Source of the DNA: Ignavibacteriales bacterium
Lineage (GTDB): Bacteria > Bacteroidota > Ignavibacteria > Ignavibacteriales > Ignavibacteriaceae
NCBI GenBank assembly: GCA_016700155.1
Contig: CP065001.1
Span: forward strand, 4,154,001-4,218,000
Direction: 5' to 3'
DNA: 64,000 bases
Below the pieces are notes generated by a model that saw only the letters and a list, made by a program, of their open reading frames with translations, was not told the DNA's origin and searched no databases. The translations under genes and the position numbers were made by a program. Position 1 is the first letter of the stretch. Every line of letters starts with the position of its first letter. Of the stretch, positions 7,902 to 17,118 are shown one piece after another.

Positions 7902-7928
7902 GTGCCTCCTTAGCGGAGGCACTTTTTT
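7902..7928 (+). terminator. Intrinsic terminator
   Basis: An 8-bp stem GTGCCTCC / GGAGGCAC with loop TTAGC is followed by TTTTTT, 23 nt after the lipoprotein gene stop. Confidence 0.9.
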
Positions 7929-7983
7929 ATCAACGAGATTATGATTCATCATTCATATTTGGACATCTGCATAAATGACTGCG

Positions 7984-9474
7984 TTATTTAACCAACATCA
8001 TCTTTTTAACTTCGCTGAAATTTTGTTTGCCGTCTGATGACTTTGCATTGATTATGTAAAAGTAAACTCCGCTTGAAAGATCTCTCGCACTGAATGTTAT
8101 ATTTTTTAATCCAGCGCTTTGTAGGCCGCTTACAAGTTCCGTTACTTCGCTGCCGGTAACGTCATAAACTTTTATTGAGACAAAGCTTTCTGAGGGAAGA
8201 TTATACTGAATAACCGTCGACGGGTTAAAGGGATTCGGGTGATTGTTGTACAATGCATAACCGTCCGCTAAAACAGGATCATCGCCAACGCCCGTGGTGT
8301 TATCGGGAATGTATGTTCTTAAAATCCTTCCTGCGTTTTCCCACTGTCCGTTAAAGTATGATCTTTCCACATATTCAATATCGTTGCCGTGTTCATCATA
8401 AAAAGTTTCACTCATTGCCTGCGGCGCCCAGTCGCCGTTGACCCAGTCCGAGTAAAGAACATTAATTAATTTTCCCGCTGTATTAAACTGACTGCGTGTT
8501 TTAAAAAGATTTTCCCAGTTGTTGTTTTCAAGTCCCTGCTGAATAACCGACATCGCAGAATCAGAGCCCCAGTAGGTTGTGTTTCCTTTGAAAAGATTCT
8601 GCCAGGAATTTGAGGATGAATCAAAACTTGAAGAAGTGAATTCGATCATTCTTCCGGATCCATCATAAATGTAAGAATGTTTTGAAAGAGAATCCCATTG
8701 CGCTGCGCCCCACACAAAACCGGTTGTTTGTTTAAGAAGATCATTTTCATAAGTGAACGTAGTCTTTGATCCCGGAACGTATGAGCCTGCATCCCAGCCG
8801 TAAATAATTTGCTCAAGCACGCGTTCCTCATCAAGAAATACAGAAATAACTTTGCTTATGTTCAGCCAGCTGCCGTTATCCATATTCTGAATTTCTGTTG
8901 TTTCTGTATAAGGATTATCCGAGTATGATAAAAGGTCCCTGCTGTAAGGTGTGTATACGCCGTTCTGAACAACAGAAAAATAAGTAACCATGCTTACTCT
9001 ATCCTGCGCGTTGTATTCGTAGCTTAGTTTTACATCATCGTCCCAATCTGTTCCGTTCCACAGTTGTAATAATTTATCTTCAAGTTTTCCAGATGCAGTA
9101 TAAGTTTGAAGTGCGCGGGTATCATTTATCCAGTTTATGCCATCCCATACCTGTGAAAGGGCTTCAATGAGATTAAAGTCCTGGTCGTATAAAAATTTCT
9201 CTGATTCATAGTTTGTCCAAGTGCCTCCGCCGCCAAGTTGTGTTACGGTTGTTGCAAGTACAAACCCGTTCTCAAGTACTTTGTATGTTGTTGATGATCT
9301 TTTATTGTTGTCTTCAGATGAAGAGGTTTTATTTCCATTAAATTTTATTCCTGTTCTTTCAAGAAGTGATGAATATTTTTTTGACGGAAACATTTGTGAT
9401 GATACATTCTGCGCAAAAAGATTTACGGCAAAAGTCATCAAAAGAATTAATACAGTAACGCCTGTCTTTTTCAT
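7984..9474 (-). CDS. Secreted T9SS cargo protein with YD-like repeats, function unknown
   Basis: The protein is about 496 aa. The start MKKTGVTVLILLMTF at 9474 is preferred over an ATG 45 bp upstream because it gives a clean signal peptide ending at LFAQ and has AAAGGAT upstream. The middle consists of degenerate repeats of about 40-50 residues with W(V/I)N and LxxxTxFxY elements, resembling RHS/YD-type repeats. The end is a T9SS sorting domain with NHPNPFNPSTVIQYNL and a closing VKKMMLVK. It is probably a cell-surface or released protein, and no enzymatic motif was seen. Confidence 0.8.
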   Translation of the reverse strand: MKKTGVTVLILLMTFAVNLFAQNVSSQMFPSKKYSSLLERTGIKFNGNKTSSSEDNNKRSSTTYKVLENGFVLATTVTQLGGGGTWTNYESEKFLYDQDFNLIEALSQVWDGINWINDTRALQTYTASGKLEDKLLQLWNGTDWDDDVKLSYEYNAQDRVSMVTYFSVVQNGVYTPYSRDLLSYSDNPYTETTEIQNMDNGSWLNISKVISVFLDEERVLEQIIYGWDAGSYVPGSKTTFTYENDLLKQTTGFVWGAAQWDSLSKHSYIYDGSGRMIEFTSSSFDSSSNSWQNLFKGNTTYWGSDSAMSVIQQGLENNNWENLFKTRSQFNTAGKLINVLYSDWVNGDWAPQAMSETFYDEHGNDIEYVERSYFNGQWENAGRILRTYIPDNTTGVGDDPVLADGYALYNNHPNPFNPSTVIQYNLPSESFVSIKVYDVTGSEVTELVSGLQSAGLKNITFSARDLSSGVYFYIINAKSSDGKQNFSEVKKMMLVK

Positions 9475-9525
9475 ATAAGTATCCTTTAGATTAATTATCA
9501 ATTGATTTGACTGATACAAAATTAA

Positions 9526-9729
9526 ATGATAAAGAAGGGCAGGAACATAGAACGGATGTTCTATTTTGAAGGAATCAACGCGAGGCTTAAGATAATAAAT
9601 GGAAAAGCCGTGCCTGTTAAAGAAAAAATCTCCCTTCTTCTACCGGGTTTGTCATTCAAAATAGATTTAGATAATCAGCAGGATAAAAAGGATAATAATT
9701 TTTATATTAACCCGCAGCTCTTCATTTGA
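9526..9729 (+). CDS. Small hypothetical ORF
   Basis: This 67-codon frame lies between divergent genes and has no recognisable domain or signal. It ends 36 bp before the start of the zinc-ribbon membrane protein gene. It could be a real small protein, a remnant, or part of that gene's leader. It is listed only because it fills an otherwise empty 290-bp gap. Confidence 0.25.
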   Translation: MIKKGRNIERMFYFEGINARLKIINGKAVPVKEKISLLLPGLSFKIDLDNQQDKKDNNFYINPQLFI

Positions 9730-9764
9730 CTGTTAACCCAACAACGATTTTAAAGGAAAGAAAA

Positions 9765-10514
9765 ATGGCATTCATAGGAATCGGCAGAAAAAAACTTTCA
9801 ACTGAAGCAATCGGCAGTAAGTGTCCCTCTTGCGGTTCAGATGAAATGATGATGGTTGATATTTATGCGCGGTATTTTGCGCTGCTATGGATCCCGTTTT
9901 TTCCTGCTGGAAAAGATGTTAAGGCAACATGCCCTAAATGCGGACATAAACCTGAGCTTCATACTTTGCCGACAAGTTTTTTTCTTGAAACCGAGCAGAT
10001 GAAAAACATGACAAGCTCGCCCGGTTACTTATTCTCCGGTCTGTTTATTTTTCTTTTAGCCGCTGTGTTTTTTGTATTCAGATTTATTGATTCAGGTTCA
10101 AAGCCCGGGCAGGATGATTTTGCGGATTATCTCAACTCACCTGAATCGGGTGATGTTTACGAAATAAAAACCGACAACGGAAATTATTCACTTCTTAAAA
10201 TTGTTGATGTAAAAGATGACTCGGTTTATGTAAAATTTCATGTTGAAGAGAAGGAAAGTCAGTCGGAAATAAAAATGCTTTCAACTGATAAGAATTTTGC
10301 GCGTGATGTTTTTGCCTTCTCAATGGAGCAGATAAAACAAAATTATGATGACGGTTTAATTCTAAATATTCAGCGATCGAAAACAGAAGAAGAGAAACCC
10401 GAAACAAGTGTCGGTGAAGAAAAAGCATCAAACAGAAAAGAAGGAGTACAACCCTCCGAAGCGCCGAAACGTAACCGGACAAACACCAGCCGCACGGCTA
10501 ATTCGGCAAAATAG
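9765..10514 (+). CDS. Zinc-ribbon membrane protein, function unknown
   Basis: The protein is about 249 aa. The chosen ATG at 9765 is preceded by AAAGGAAAG, which favours it over an upstream in-frame ATG at 9726. The N-terminus has a zinc ribbon with CPSCGS and CPKCGH, then one membrane helix (GLFIFLLAAVFFVF), and a charged C-terminal domain ending in a Lys/Glu/Ser-rich tail. Zinc-ribbon plus single-helix proteins of this kind are common in Bacteroidota and uncharacterised. The 3' end converges on the HAD gene with 7 bp between stops. Confidence 0.65.
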   Translation: MAFIGIGRKKLSTEAIGSKCPSCGSDEMMMVDIYARYFALLWIPFFPAGKDVKATCPKCGHKPELHTLPTSFFLETEQMKNMTSSPGYLFSGLFIFLLAAVFFVFRFIDSGSKPGQDDFADYLNSPESGDVYEIKTDNGNYSLLKIVDVKDDSVYVKFHVEEKESQSEIKMLSTDKNFARDVFAFSMEQIKQNYDDGLILNIQRSKTEEEKPETSVGEEKASNRKEGVQPSEAPKRNRTNTSRTANSAK

Positions 10515-10521
10515 TTTTTTT

Positions 10522-11139
10522 TCATAGAACAATATTATTTTCTTCCAGCGCTTTTACTAGCTGGTCATAGTTCTGAAATTGAATTGCATTCCAACCAAAC
10601 CTTCTTGCGGCTTCCGCGTATTCGGGAATATCATCTATAAAAATATGTTCTGAGGAAGGCTTCTTTGTGAACTCTTCAACTGCCCGGTAAATTTTCTCTT
10701 CGGGCTTAACTGCGCCAACCTGGTATGAAAGAAAAAGTTTATCAAAGTATTTCAGAAAGTCATATTTATACCAGCCGTATTTGTGATGAAGCGAATCAGT
10801 ATTTGATAAAAGACAAAGGGTGTAATTCTTTTTTAAAAGCGGAAGCAGTGAGGCGACATTTTCATTAAGAGTAAAAATATCCGAGTAGTATTGAATGAAA
10901 ATTTCTTTGCTGACTTTATGTTCAAGCGCATTCAGCATGATGGAAATAAATTCTTCTTCTGGAAGATCGCCCCGTTCAAATTTTCTATGAGTCTGGTAAT
11001 TATTCTGATAGAACTCATAAAATTTTTTGCCGAGATCTTTTTCTATCAGCTCGAGTTTATCAATCGATTTTTTATAATCGAATGGAATTAAAACTTTACC
11101 GAGATCAAAAACGACGACTGAAATATTGTTCTTTACCAT
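10522..11139 (-). CDS. HAD-superfamily hydrolase (subclass IA)
   Basis: The 205-aa cytoplasmic phosphatase-like protein has the HAD motifs in order: FDLGKVL with nucleophile Asp12, LLSNTD, the lysine of GAVKPEEKIY and FIDDIPEY. The residue two after the nucleophile is Gly instead of Asp, as in the YihX-like sugar-phosphatase branch. The cap is the small helical type. It lies 10 bp downstream of the exported protein gene at 11150-11890 and is probably co-transcribed with it. The substrate is unknown. Confidence 0.85.
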   Translation of the reverse strand: MVKNNISVVVFDLGKVLIPFDYKKSIDKLELIEKDLGKKFYEFYQNNYQTHRKFERGDLPEEEFISIMLNALEHKVSKEIFIQYYSDIFTLNENVASLLPLLKKNYTLCLLSNTDSLHHKYGWYKYDFLKYFDKLFLSYQVGAVKPEEKIYRAVEEFTKKPSSEHIFIDDIPEYAEAARRFGWNAIQFQNYDQLVKALEENNIVL

Positions 11140-11149
11140 GCAGTTTTGT

Positions 11150-11890
11150 TTATTCGATCACAAACTCGCGATCAGATAACCCGGAATTAATCTTTACAGA
11201 GCTGATGTTGAAATCAAGACTTTGTCCGCCGATCTTTTGTGTCAGCTTAAATGCGTATTTCAATCCGTCAATTGTCTTGTAGTCCGAGTAAAGCACTTCG
11301 TGAGTAAACGTTCCCTGCGGAGTGTTAATGTCTTTCAGCTCGCGCACCTTAAGAAATGATTGAGCGTCATAATACTGAAGCCACTTGGTTCCTGACGGCA
11401 AAATCATTTCAACTTTATACGCTGGTTTTCCGTTTATCAGTTCCATACCTGTTAAGTTTGCTTTAACTCCATAGTGATCAAGTTCAAGCAAAAGGATTAT
11501 CGTAGATTCTATTTTTAATTTTTCAAGTTCACTTCCTTCTATCGTGGTTTTGTCGTTACCAATAAGTTGAATCCCTTTTTCGCCGTCAAAAAATACTTTC
11601 TGATCTACTTCGCCTGCGCGAATTTCCTGTTTCAGTTTGTTTGGCGCTTTTTGGTAAGACACGATAAGAATATTAACCCCCTGTACGACCCCGCGCATAA
11701 CAGTTGTCCGATCTACAATCCTGGAAAGATTCTCCGCTCCGCCGATGGCTTTTACATAATTCGAAATTACAGTATCGCCCGTCATCCCTTCGGGTATTAG
11801 AAGGCTGTCGGCTTTTTGATTCAGCGCCGGCAATTCTATCGCGGTTATTACTAAAAATATTGTACAGATAATTATTTTTTTAAGGAACAT
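11150..11890 (-). CDS. Exported LolA-like outer-membrane lipoprotein-sorting family protein
   Basis: The protein is about 246 aa. The ATG at 11890 follows CGGAGAAGAA and starts a signal peptide (MFLKKIIICTIFLVITA). The rest is a single beta-rich domain with ISNYVKAIGGAENL, GKPAYKVEMILPSGTKWLQYYD and TFTHEVLYSDYKTIDGLKYAFK, the pattern of periplasmic LolA/LolB-fold proteins and insulinase-associated domains of this phylum. It would bind lipids or lipoproteins in the periplasm; this is inferred from fold resemblance. Confidence 0.6.
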   Translation of the reverse strand: MFLKKIIICTIFLVITAIELPALNQKADSLLIPEGMTGDTVISNYVKAIGGAENLSRIVDRTTVMRGVVQGVNILIVSYQKAPNKLKQEIRAGEVDQKVFFDGEKGIQLIGNDKTTIEGSELEKLKIESTIILLLELDHYGVKANLTGMELINGKPAYKVEMILPSGTKWLQYYDAQSFLKVRELKDINTPQGTFTHEVLYSDYKTIDGLKYAFKLTQKIGGQSLDFNISSVKINSGLSDREFVIE

Positions 11891-12064
11891 TTCTTCTCCG
11901 GGTAATTTGTGGTTCAAAGATAGTAATTATAAACAGGTAAAAACCATCCATTGTTCATTACATTTAACCGTTTGAATTTCTGTGTTTACGAAATAGGTTT
12001 GTATTGCATAATATTACTTAGCTAATTTTATCCGGTTTATTATTCACAAAAATATTTAAACTTT

Positions 12065-14479
12065 ATGAAATCAATCCTTTTGTACTGCTTTCTTGTATTT
12101 TCAGTTTCAACAATATATACACAACAGTTAACTGTTTCGGGAATTATAAAAGAACAGGTATCCGGTTCTCCGTTAAGTTTTGCCAACATAAGAGTTGCGG
12201 GAACAACGCTCGGCACAGCAGCAAATAAAGACGGTCAATATGAACTGAAGCTGAAGCCGGGAAAGTATTTTCTTATAGCTTCGTTCATTGGATATATTTC
12301 CGATACCGTTGCGGTGAATTTAAACACTGCTGATATGGAAGCTGATTTTAATCTTGCTCAGTCAAATGTTGAGCTGGAAGAAATTGTTATTCTGCCGGGA
12401 GAAAATCCCGCGCTTGAAATAATAAGAAAAGCAATCGCCCGGAAAAAAGAACGAAATGAAAAAATAATTAGCTATGAGTTTGAGGCTTATACAAAAGGAA
12501 TAATCCGCACCGAAGAGGATATTAAAGCCGGGGGCAATTCTGTCAGTCTTGGAATCGGAACAACGGATACTTCGGAATTGAAAATAACCGGCATACTTGA
12601 AAATCAGAGTAAAGGGTTTTATAAAAAACCCGACCAGTACAAGGAAACAATAATTGCACGCAAACAATCTTCTAACTTTCCTTCATCAATAAATGTTCTT
12701 ACAGGAGGAAGACTAATTCAGAATTTTTATTCTGATGATATAAACTTTTTCGGTAAAGACCTGCCGGGTCCTTTAGCAGACAATGCATTAGGCTACTACT
12801 ATTTTTACATAGTAAGAACTTTGCCCATCGATGATAAAAAAGTGTTTCAGATAAAATTTACTCCTGACGATGAAAATGATCCCGGTTTTACTGGTGATGT
12901 TTTTATAACCGACAGCACATTTGATATGATAAAAGTAGACCTGAACCTGAATCGCGCCGCAAACACTGGAGGGGTATTTGATACAATAAATATTTTCCAG
13001 CAGTTTGCTGAATACCAGAAAAATATTTATATGCCGGTAGATTACAGGTTGTTTGTCACTGCCAATATAATCGGATTAATAAGATTTGGGTTTGAGCTTA
13101 ACACGATATTGTATGACTATAAGATCAATCCGCTTATTGAAGATGATTTTTTTGATATGGCTTTACTTACTGTTCTGCCTGAAGCCGACAGGAAAGATTC
13201 AGTTTACTGGACAGCAAGCCAAACGATACCCAGCACATCAGAGGAACAAACAGCATATCAACGTATCGACAGTATTAGCAATGTACCAAGAACGTTCTGG
13301 GATGATTTTTCCTGGCTGAGCTCAAGGATGTCTTTTACAGAAAATTTTTCAACGACTGCACCACTTGGTTTATATCACTTCAACCGTGTTGAGGGTCACG
13401 CTCTTGATTTCGGATTTTATTTAGATGACTATTTTGATAAAAGATTTAGTTCTTCGCTCGATCTTACTTATGGTTTTTCCGATAAAAAATTCAAACAGGA
13501 TTTTAGCGCGAGTTATCTTTTGGGCGATTACAGAACTTACAGCGCTTCATTGAATGTTTTTAATGATATAAAAATACTTTTCGGCGGTTCAGAAGATTAT
13601 AATGAACTTACGTCAACAATTCTTTCGCTCGCGTCAAAGTATGAATTCCGCGATTACTATTATTCAAAAGGCTTCAAACTTAATCTTTCAGGCGAAGTGT
13701 TTCCTGTGCTGAAACTAAATGCCGGATTCTTGAACAGAACAGATAATAATGCTGTTAACAATAGCGATTTTTCTTTCTTCGCAAAAGATCGCAGTTACAG
13801 ACAAAATCCCGTAATAAATGAAACAAAGATTAATGCTTTGACTGCAGGATTCTTTTTAGATTTCAGAAAATATATTGAAGACGGACTTTACAGAAGACGG
13901 GCATCATTTAACAAGTCATATATGACATTTGACGGCGGCATTACTTATTCCGACAAGAGTCTTTTGAAAAGCAGTCTTAATTTTAAAACTTATTCGCTCG
14001 GTACGTTTGTTAACCTGAATGTTTTTAATTCTTCTGTTTTAAATATTCGTGCAAACGGAATTTATAATGACGGAACTCTTCCTTACCAGATGCTTTATTC
14101 CCTTCCGGGCAATATTGATATTACTTCACGAAATTATTCGTTCCGTACGCTCGAAGTAAATGAAATTTTAGGCGAACGCGTTTTTACAGCATTTATTGAA
14201 CATAATTTAAGAGATGAACTTTTCAGGTGGATGGGCATTCCTGGATTAAAAAGCTGGGAGATTCAGCTAAATACATTTCTTAATATTGCTTATTCTGATA
14301 TTAAAACGCCTACGGAATCGATTCAGCCACACAAAGCAAATACATTTACACATCCTTTTTATGAAGCCGGATTCGGGCTTGGACATGTTTTGCTTCCAAT
14401 TCGTGTTGAGTTCGCCTGGAAACTAAATCACCGCGGTGAGAATAACTTTAGGGTCGGATTAAGTTCTTTCGTTTTTTAA
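12065..14479 (+). CDS. DUF5686-type outer-membrane protein with carboxypeptidase-like regulatory domain
   Basis: The 804-aa protein starts with a signal peptide (residues 1-20). A carboxypeptidase-regulatory-like beta domain follows (about 21-100, VSGIIKEQVSGSPLSFANI to GYISDTVAVNL), as found at the N-terminus of many outer-membrane receptors. The remainder fits the DUF5686 family, with alternating strands and a terminal aromatic residue (VGLSSFVF) suggesting a beta-barrel. No TonB plug domain was seen. Its role in the outer membrane is unknown. There is no obvious ribosome binding site, which is common in this group. Confidence 0.75.
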   Translation: MKSILLYCFLVFSVSTIYTQQLTVSGIIKEQVSGSPLSFANIRVAGTTLGTAANKDGQYELKLKPGKYFLIASFIGYISDTVAVNLNTADMEADFNLAQSNVELEEIVILPGENPALEIIRKAIARKKERNEKIISYEFEAYTKGIIRTEEDIKAGGNSVSLGIGTTDTSELKITGILENQSKGFYKKPDQYKETIIARKQSSNFPSSINVLTGGRLIQNFYSDDINFFGKDLPGPLADNALGYYYFYIVRTLPIDDKKVFQIKFTPDDENDPGFTGDVFITDSTFDMIKVDLNLNRAANTGGVFDTINIFQQFAEYQKNIYMPVDYRLFVTANIIGLIRFGFELNTILYDYKINPLIEDDFFDMALLTVLPEADRKDSVYWTASQTIPSTSEEQTAYQRIDSISNVPRTFWDDFSWLSSRMSFTENFSTTAPLGLYHFNRVEGHALDFGFYLDDYFDKRFSSSLDLTYGFSDKKFKQDFSASYLLGDYRTYSASLNVFNDIKILFGGSEDYNELTSTILSLASKYEFRDYYYSKGFKLNLSGEVFPVLKLNAGFLNRTDNNAVNNSDFSFFAKDRSYRQNPVINETKINALTAGFFLDFRKYIEDGLYRRRASFNKSYMTFDGGITYSDKSLLKSSLNFKTYSLGTFVNLNVFNSSVLNIRANGIYNDGTLPYQMLYSLPGNIDITSRNYSFRTLEVNEILGERVFTAFIEHNLRDELFRWMGIPGLKSWEIQLNTFLNIAYSDIKTPTESIQPHKANTFTHPFYEAGFGLGHVLLPIRVEFAWKLNHRGENNFRVGLSSFVF

Positions 14480-14495
14480 ATATTTTAAAAAGAAA

Positions 14496-14516
14496 AAGCG
14501 CTCGTAAAGAGCGCTT
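14496..14516 (-). terminator. Intrinsic terminator of the RRM gene
   Basis: An 8-bp stem AAGCGCTC / GAGCGCTT has a 5-nt loop. On the minus strand it is followed by a T-rich tract, so it ends the RRM transcript. It may also limit read-through from the DUF5686 gene. Confidence 0.75.
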
Positions 14517-14545
14517 AAGAGTGTGCAAGTATACCAAATATATTT

Positions 14546-14797
14546 TTAATTCTTCGGTTTTGCTTCGCTGACAATAATGTTTCGGCCATTCATTTCCGAA
14601 CCGTTAAGAGCTTTGATCGCTTCACTTGCTTCAGATTCGTTTTCCATTTCTACGAATCCAAATCCTCTTGATCTACCGGTCTGGCGATCGGTAATGACTT
14701 TAGCAGAAACAACTTTACCATGAGTTTCGAAAGCTGCCTGCAAAGTCTCGTCGTTCACTGCCCAGGGCAATGAACCCACAAAAAGTTTAGTACTCAC
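14546..14797 (-). CDS. Single-RRM RNA-binding protein
   Basis: The 83-aa protein is one complete RNA-recognition motif: RNP2 is LFVGSLPW at 5-12 and RNP1 is RGFGFVEM at 44-51. The aromatic residues of RNP1 stack on RNA bases. Such glycine-poor single-RRM proteins occur in cyanobacteria and Bacteroidota, where several are cold- or stress-regulated and act on mRNA. It has its own terminator and a leader of up to about 200 nt with a hairpin, which would suit post-transcriptional control. Confidence 0.95.
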   Translation of the reverse strand: MSTKLFVGSLPWAVNDETLQAAFETHGKVVSAKVITDRQTGRSRGFGFVEMENESEASEAIKALNGSEMNGRNIIVSEAKPKN

Positions 14798-14831
14798 TAA
14801 CTTACCTCTAAAAATAATTAATAAAACACTA

Positions 14832-14847
14832 CGGTTTCCGAAAACCG
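14832..14847 (-). promoter_or_regulatory. Hairpin in the leader of the RRM gene
   Basis: CGGTTT / AAACCG with a 4-nt loop lies 35-50 nt upstream of the RRM start codon. It could be an autoregulatory RNA structure, though a 6-bp stem can occur by chance. Confidence 0.3.
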
Positions 14848-15001
14848 CATTTCAAATTAGTACAAAATTGATAAAAATCAAAATATTTGAGCTTTTCGGT
14901 GAGGCGGCACAAAGTTAGATTTATAAATACCCAATCTTAAAAAATATTCTTAACTTCTCCCGCAAATAATTTTACCTCCCCCGAACATTAAGAAAGTCGT
15001 T

Positions 15002-17011
15002 ATGAAAAAATTTTTATTCCCGGTTATACTGTTTTATGTCATTTCTTTCCAGTTCGTTTTAGCCCAGGAACAAAATATTGTTAGGGGGGAAATAATTGTT
15101 CAGCTTAATGCTGCAAACCAGTTAAATAATTTTAAAGATGCATTTCAGAATTTAGATTTGAAAATAAAACAACTGCTTTCTAAAAGAATGAATATCTGGC
15201 TTTGTACTTATAATGAAACAAAGATAGATGTTTCGGATGTTCTTTACGAAATAAGAACTCATCGTTCCGTTAAATCCGTTCAGTTTAATCATGTTCTCTC
15301 TGAACGATCCGCGCAAATTTTTGATCTGAATAATTATAACCCTTACACTGTTTTATCGACTTTTCCCAACGACACAAGATTCAATGAACAGTGGGCTTTA
15401 CACAATACCGGACAATCAGGTGGAACTGTTGATGCCGACATCGATGCGCCTGAAGCATGGGATATTTCAACAGGAGGCTTAACTGCGGATGGAGATACAA
15501 TTGTTATTGCAATTATCGATGGCGGATGCGATTTGAATCATAACGACCTGCCATACTGGTACAACTATGGCGAAATACCATCAAACGGAATTGATGATGA
15601 CAGCAATGGTTATATTGATGATTACCGCGGTTGGAATGCTTACGGAAACAACGGAACCGTTCCCGGCAGTTCACACGGTACACACGTAGCGGGAATATCT
15701 GGCGCAAAAGGAAATAACAATCTTGGAGTTTCCGGTGTTAACTGGAACAGCAGGATTATGCCGATAGCAGGATCTTCATCCAGCGAAGCAACTGTGATTG
15801 CTGCTTATGGATATGTATTGGAAATGCGTTCTTTGTATAACGAGACTAACGGAGTTCTGGGTGCTTTTATTGTTTCAACAAATGCGTCATTTGGAGTTGA
15901 TCAGGGACAGCCGGCAAATTATCCTTTGTGGTGCGCGATATATGACTCATTAGGCGTACAGGGAGTTTTAAATTGCGGGGCAACAGCAAATGCAAACTGG
16001 AATATCGATGTTGTTGGAGACATACCAACGGGATGCCCAAGCCCATATATGATAAGCGTAACAAACACAACGCGAACCGATGCTAAAAATTCAGGCGCTG
16101 CTTACGGCTTAAATACAATTGATCTTGGTGCGCCGGGAACATCCGTCTTGTCCACATATCCGAATAATAATTATCAAAATCTTACCGGCACATCAATGGC
16201 AACGCCGCAAGTTACCGGGGCAATTGCACTAATGTTTGCCGCCGCGGATTCACAAATATTAGCATCTTACAAATCTAATTTATCTGATGGCGCGATTATG
16301 TTCAGAGATATTTTATTTGAAGCTACCGATTCAATATCTGCCTTACAGGGAATAACTGTAACCGGCGGAAGATTAAATGTGTATAATGCTTTGCTTCCTG
16401 TTTCTGCGCCTCAAATACCTGTTGAGCTTGTATCTTTTTCTGCCGAAGCTAATGAAACAAGTGTTAGTCTTAGCTGGATAACCTCGACAGAAGTTAATAA
16501 CCGCGGGTTTGAAGTGGAAAGAAAAAATGTCGGAAGGCAATCGGAAATAGGAAATCAGGGTTGGGGTGTGCTTGGGTTTGTTGAAGGAAAGGGAACAACT
16601 ACTGAGCAGAATTTTTATTCTTTCTCTGACAAAAATGTTTTGACGGGAAAGTATCAATACCGGTTAAAACAGATTGATTACGATGGTTCTTATGAATATT
16701 CAAAAGTTGTTGACGTGGATTTGTCCCGACCAAATACTTACTCTCTTGAACAGAATTATCCAAATCCATTTAATCCGACAACAAAAATAAAATTTACTGT
16801 CGGGGATGCTTTTTATGCATCCCTTTTATTGGTAAAGTTAACTGTGTTTGATGTGCTTGGAAATGAAATTGTAACACTTGTCAACGAAGAAAAATCCGCC
16901 GGCGTTTATGAAATTGAGTTTGATGCATCAAATTTACCAAGCGGTATTTACTTTTATAAACTTCAAAGTGCGGCTTTTTCGCAGACAAATAAAATGTTAC
17001 TACTCAAATAA
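15002..17011 (+). CDS. Secreted S8 subtilisin-like protease with T9SS sorting domain
   Basis: The 669-aa protein has a signal peptide ending near VLAQ, then a short propeptide-like region. The subtilase domain carries Asp173 (AIIDGGCD), His225 (SHGTHVAG) and Ser398 (GTSMATP), so the triad is complete. After it comes a beta-sandwich domain (VELVSFSAEANETSVSLSW) and a T9SS sorting domain with YPNPFNPTTKIKF and a closing NKMLLLK. It would be exported across the outer membrane and degrade extracellular protein. The last 250 bp resemble the end of the next gene closely at the DNA level. Confidence 0.95.
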   Translation: MKKFLFPVILFYVISFQFVLAQEQNIVRGEIIVQLNAANQLNNFKDAFQNLDLKIKQLLSKRMNIWLCTYNETKIDVSDVLYEIRTHRSVKSVQFNHVLSERSAQIFDLNNYNPYTVLSTFPNDTRFNEQWALHNTGQSGGTVDADIDAPEAWDISTGGLTADGDTIVIAIIDGGCDLNHNDLPYWYNYGEIPSNGIDDDSNGYIDDYRGWNAYGNNGTVPGSSHGTHVAGISGAKGNNNLGVSGVNWNSRIMPIAGSSSSEATVIAAYGYVLEMRSLYNETNGVLGAFIVSTNASFGVDQGQPANYPLWCAIYDSLGVQGVLNCGATANANWNIDVVGDIPTGCPSPYMISVTNTTRTDAKNSGAAYGLNTIDLGAPGTSVLSTYPNNNYQNLTGTSMATPQVTGAIALMFAAADSQILASYKSNLSDGAIMFRDILFEATDSISALQGITVTGGRLNVYNALLPVSAPQIPVELVSFSAEANETSVSLSWITSTEVNNRGFEVERKNVGRQSEIGNQGWGVLGFVEGKGTTTEQNFYSFSDKNVLTGKYQYRLKQIDYDGSYEYSKVVDVDLSRPNTYSLEQNYPNPFNPTTKIKFTVGDAFYASLLLVKLTVFDVLGNEIVTLVNEEKSAGVYEIEFDASNLPSGIYFYKLQSAAFSQTNKMLLLK

Positions 17012-17118
17012 CAATTTGATTCGGGGCAATCCAGGTTCGGGGGGTTTTTAATGGCCATATCGATTCACAGTAAAAAAACACTTGAATAATTAAACTTAAA
17101 TTCAAAGAAGGACAATGC

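Noticed and set aside
14798..15001. Riboswitch in the RRM leader
   Set aside because: Only one 6-bp hairpin was found and no known riboswitch pattern is visible.
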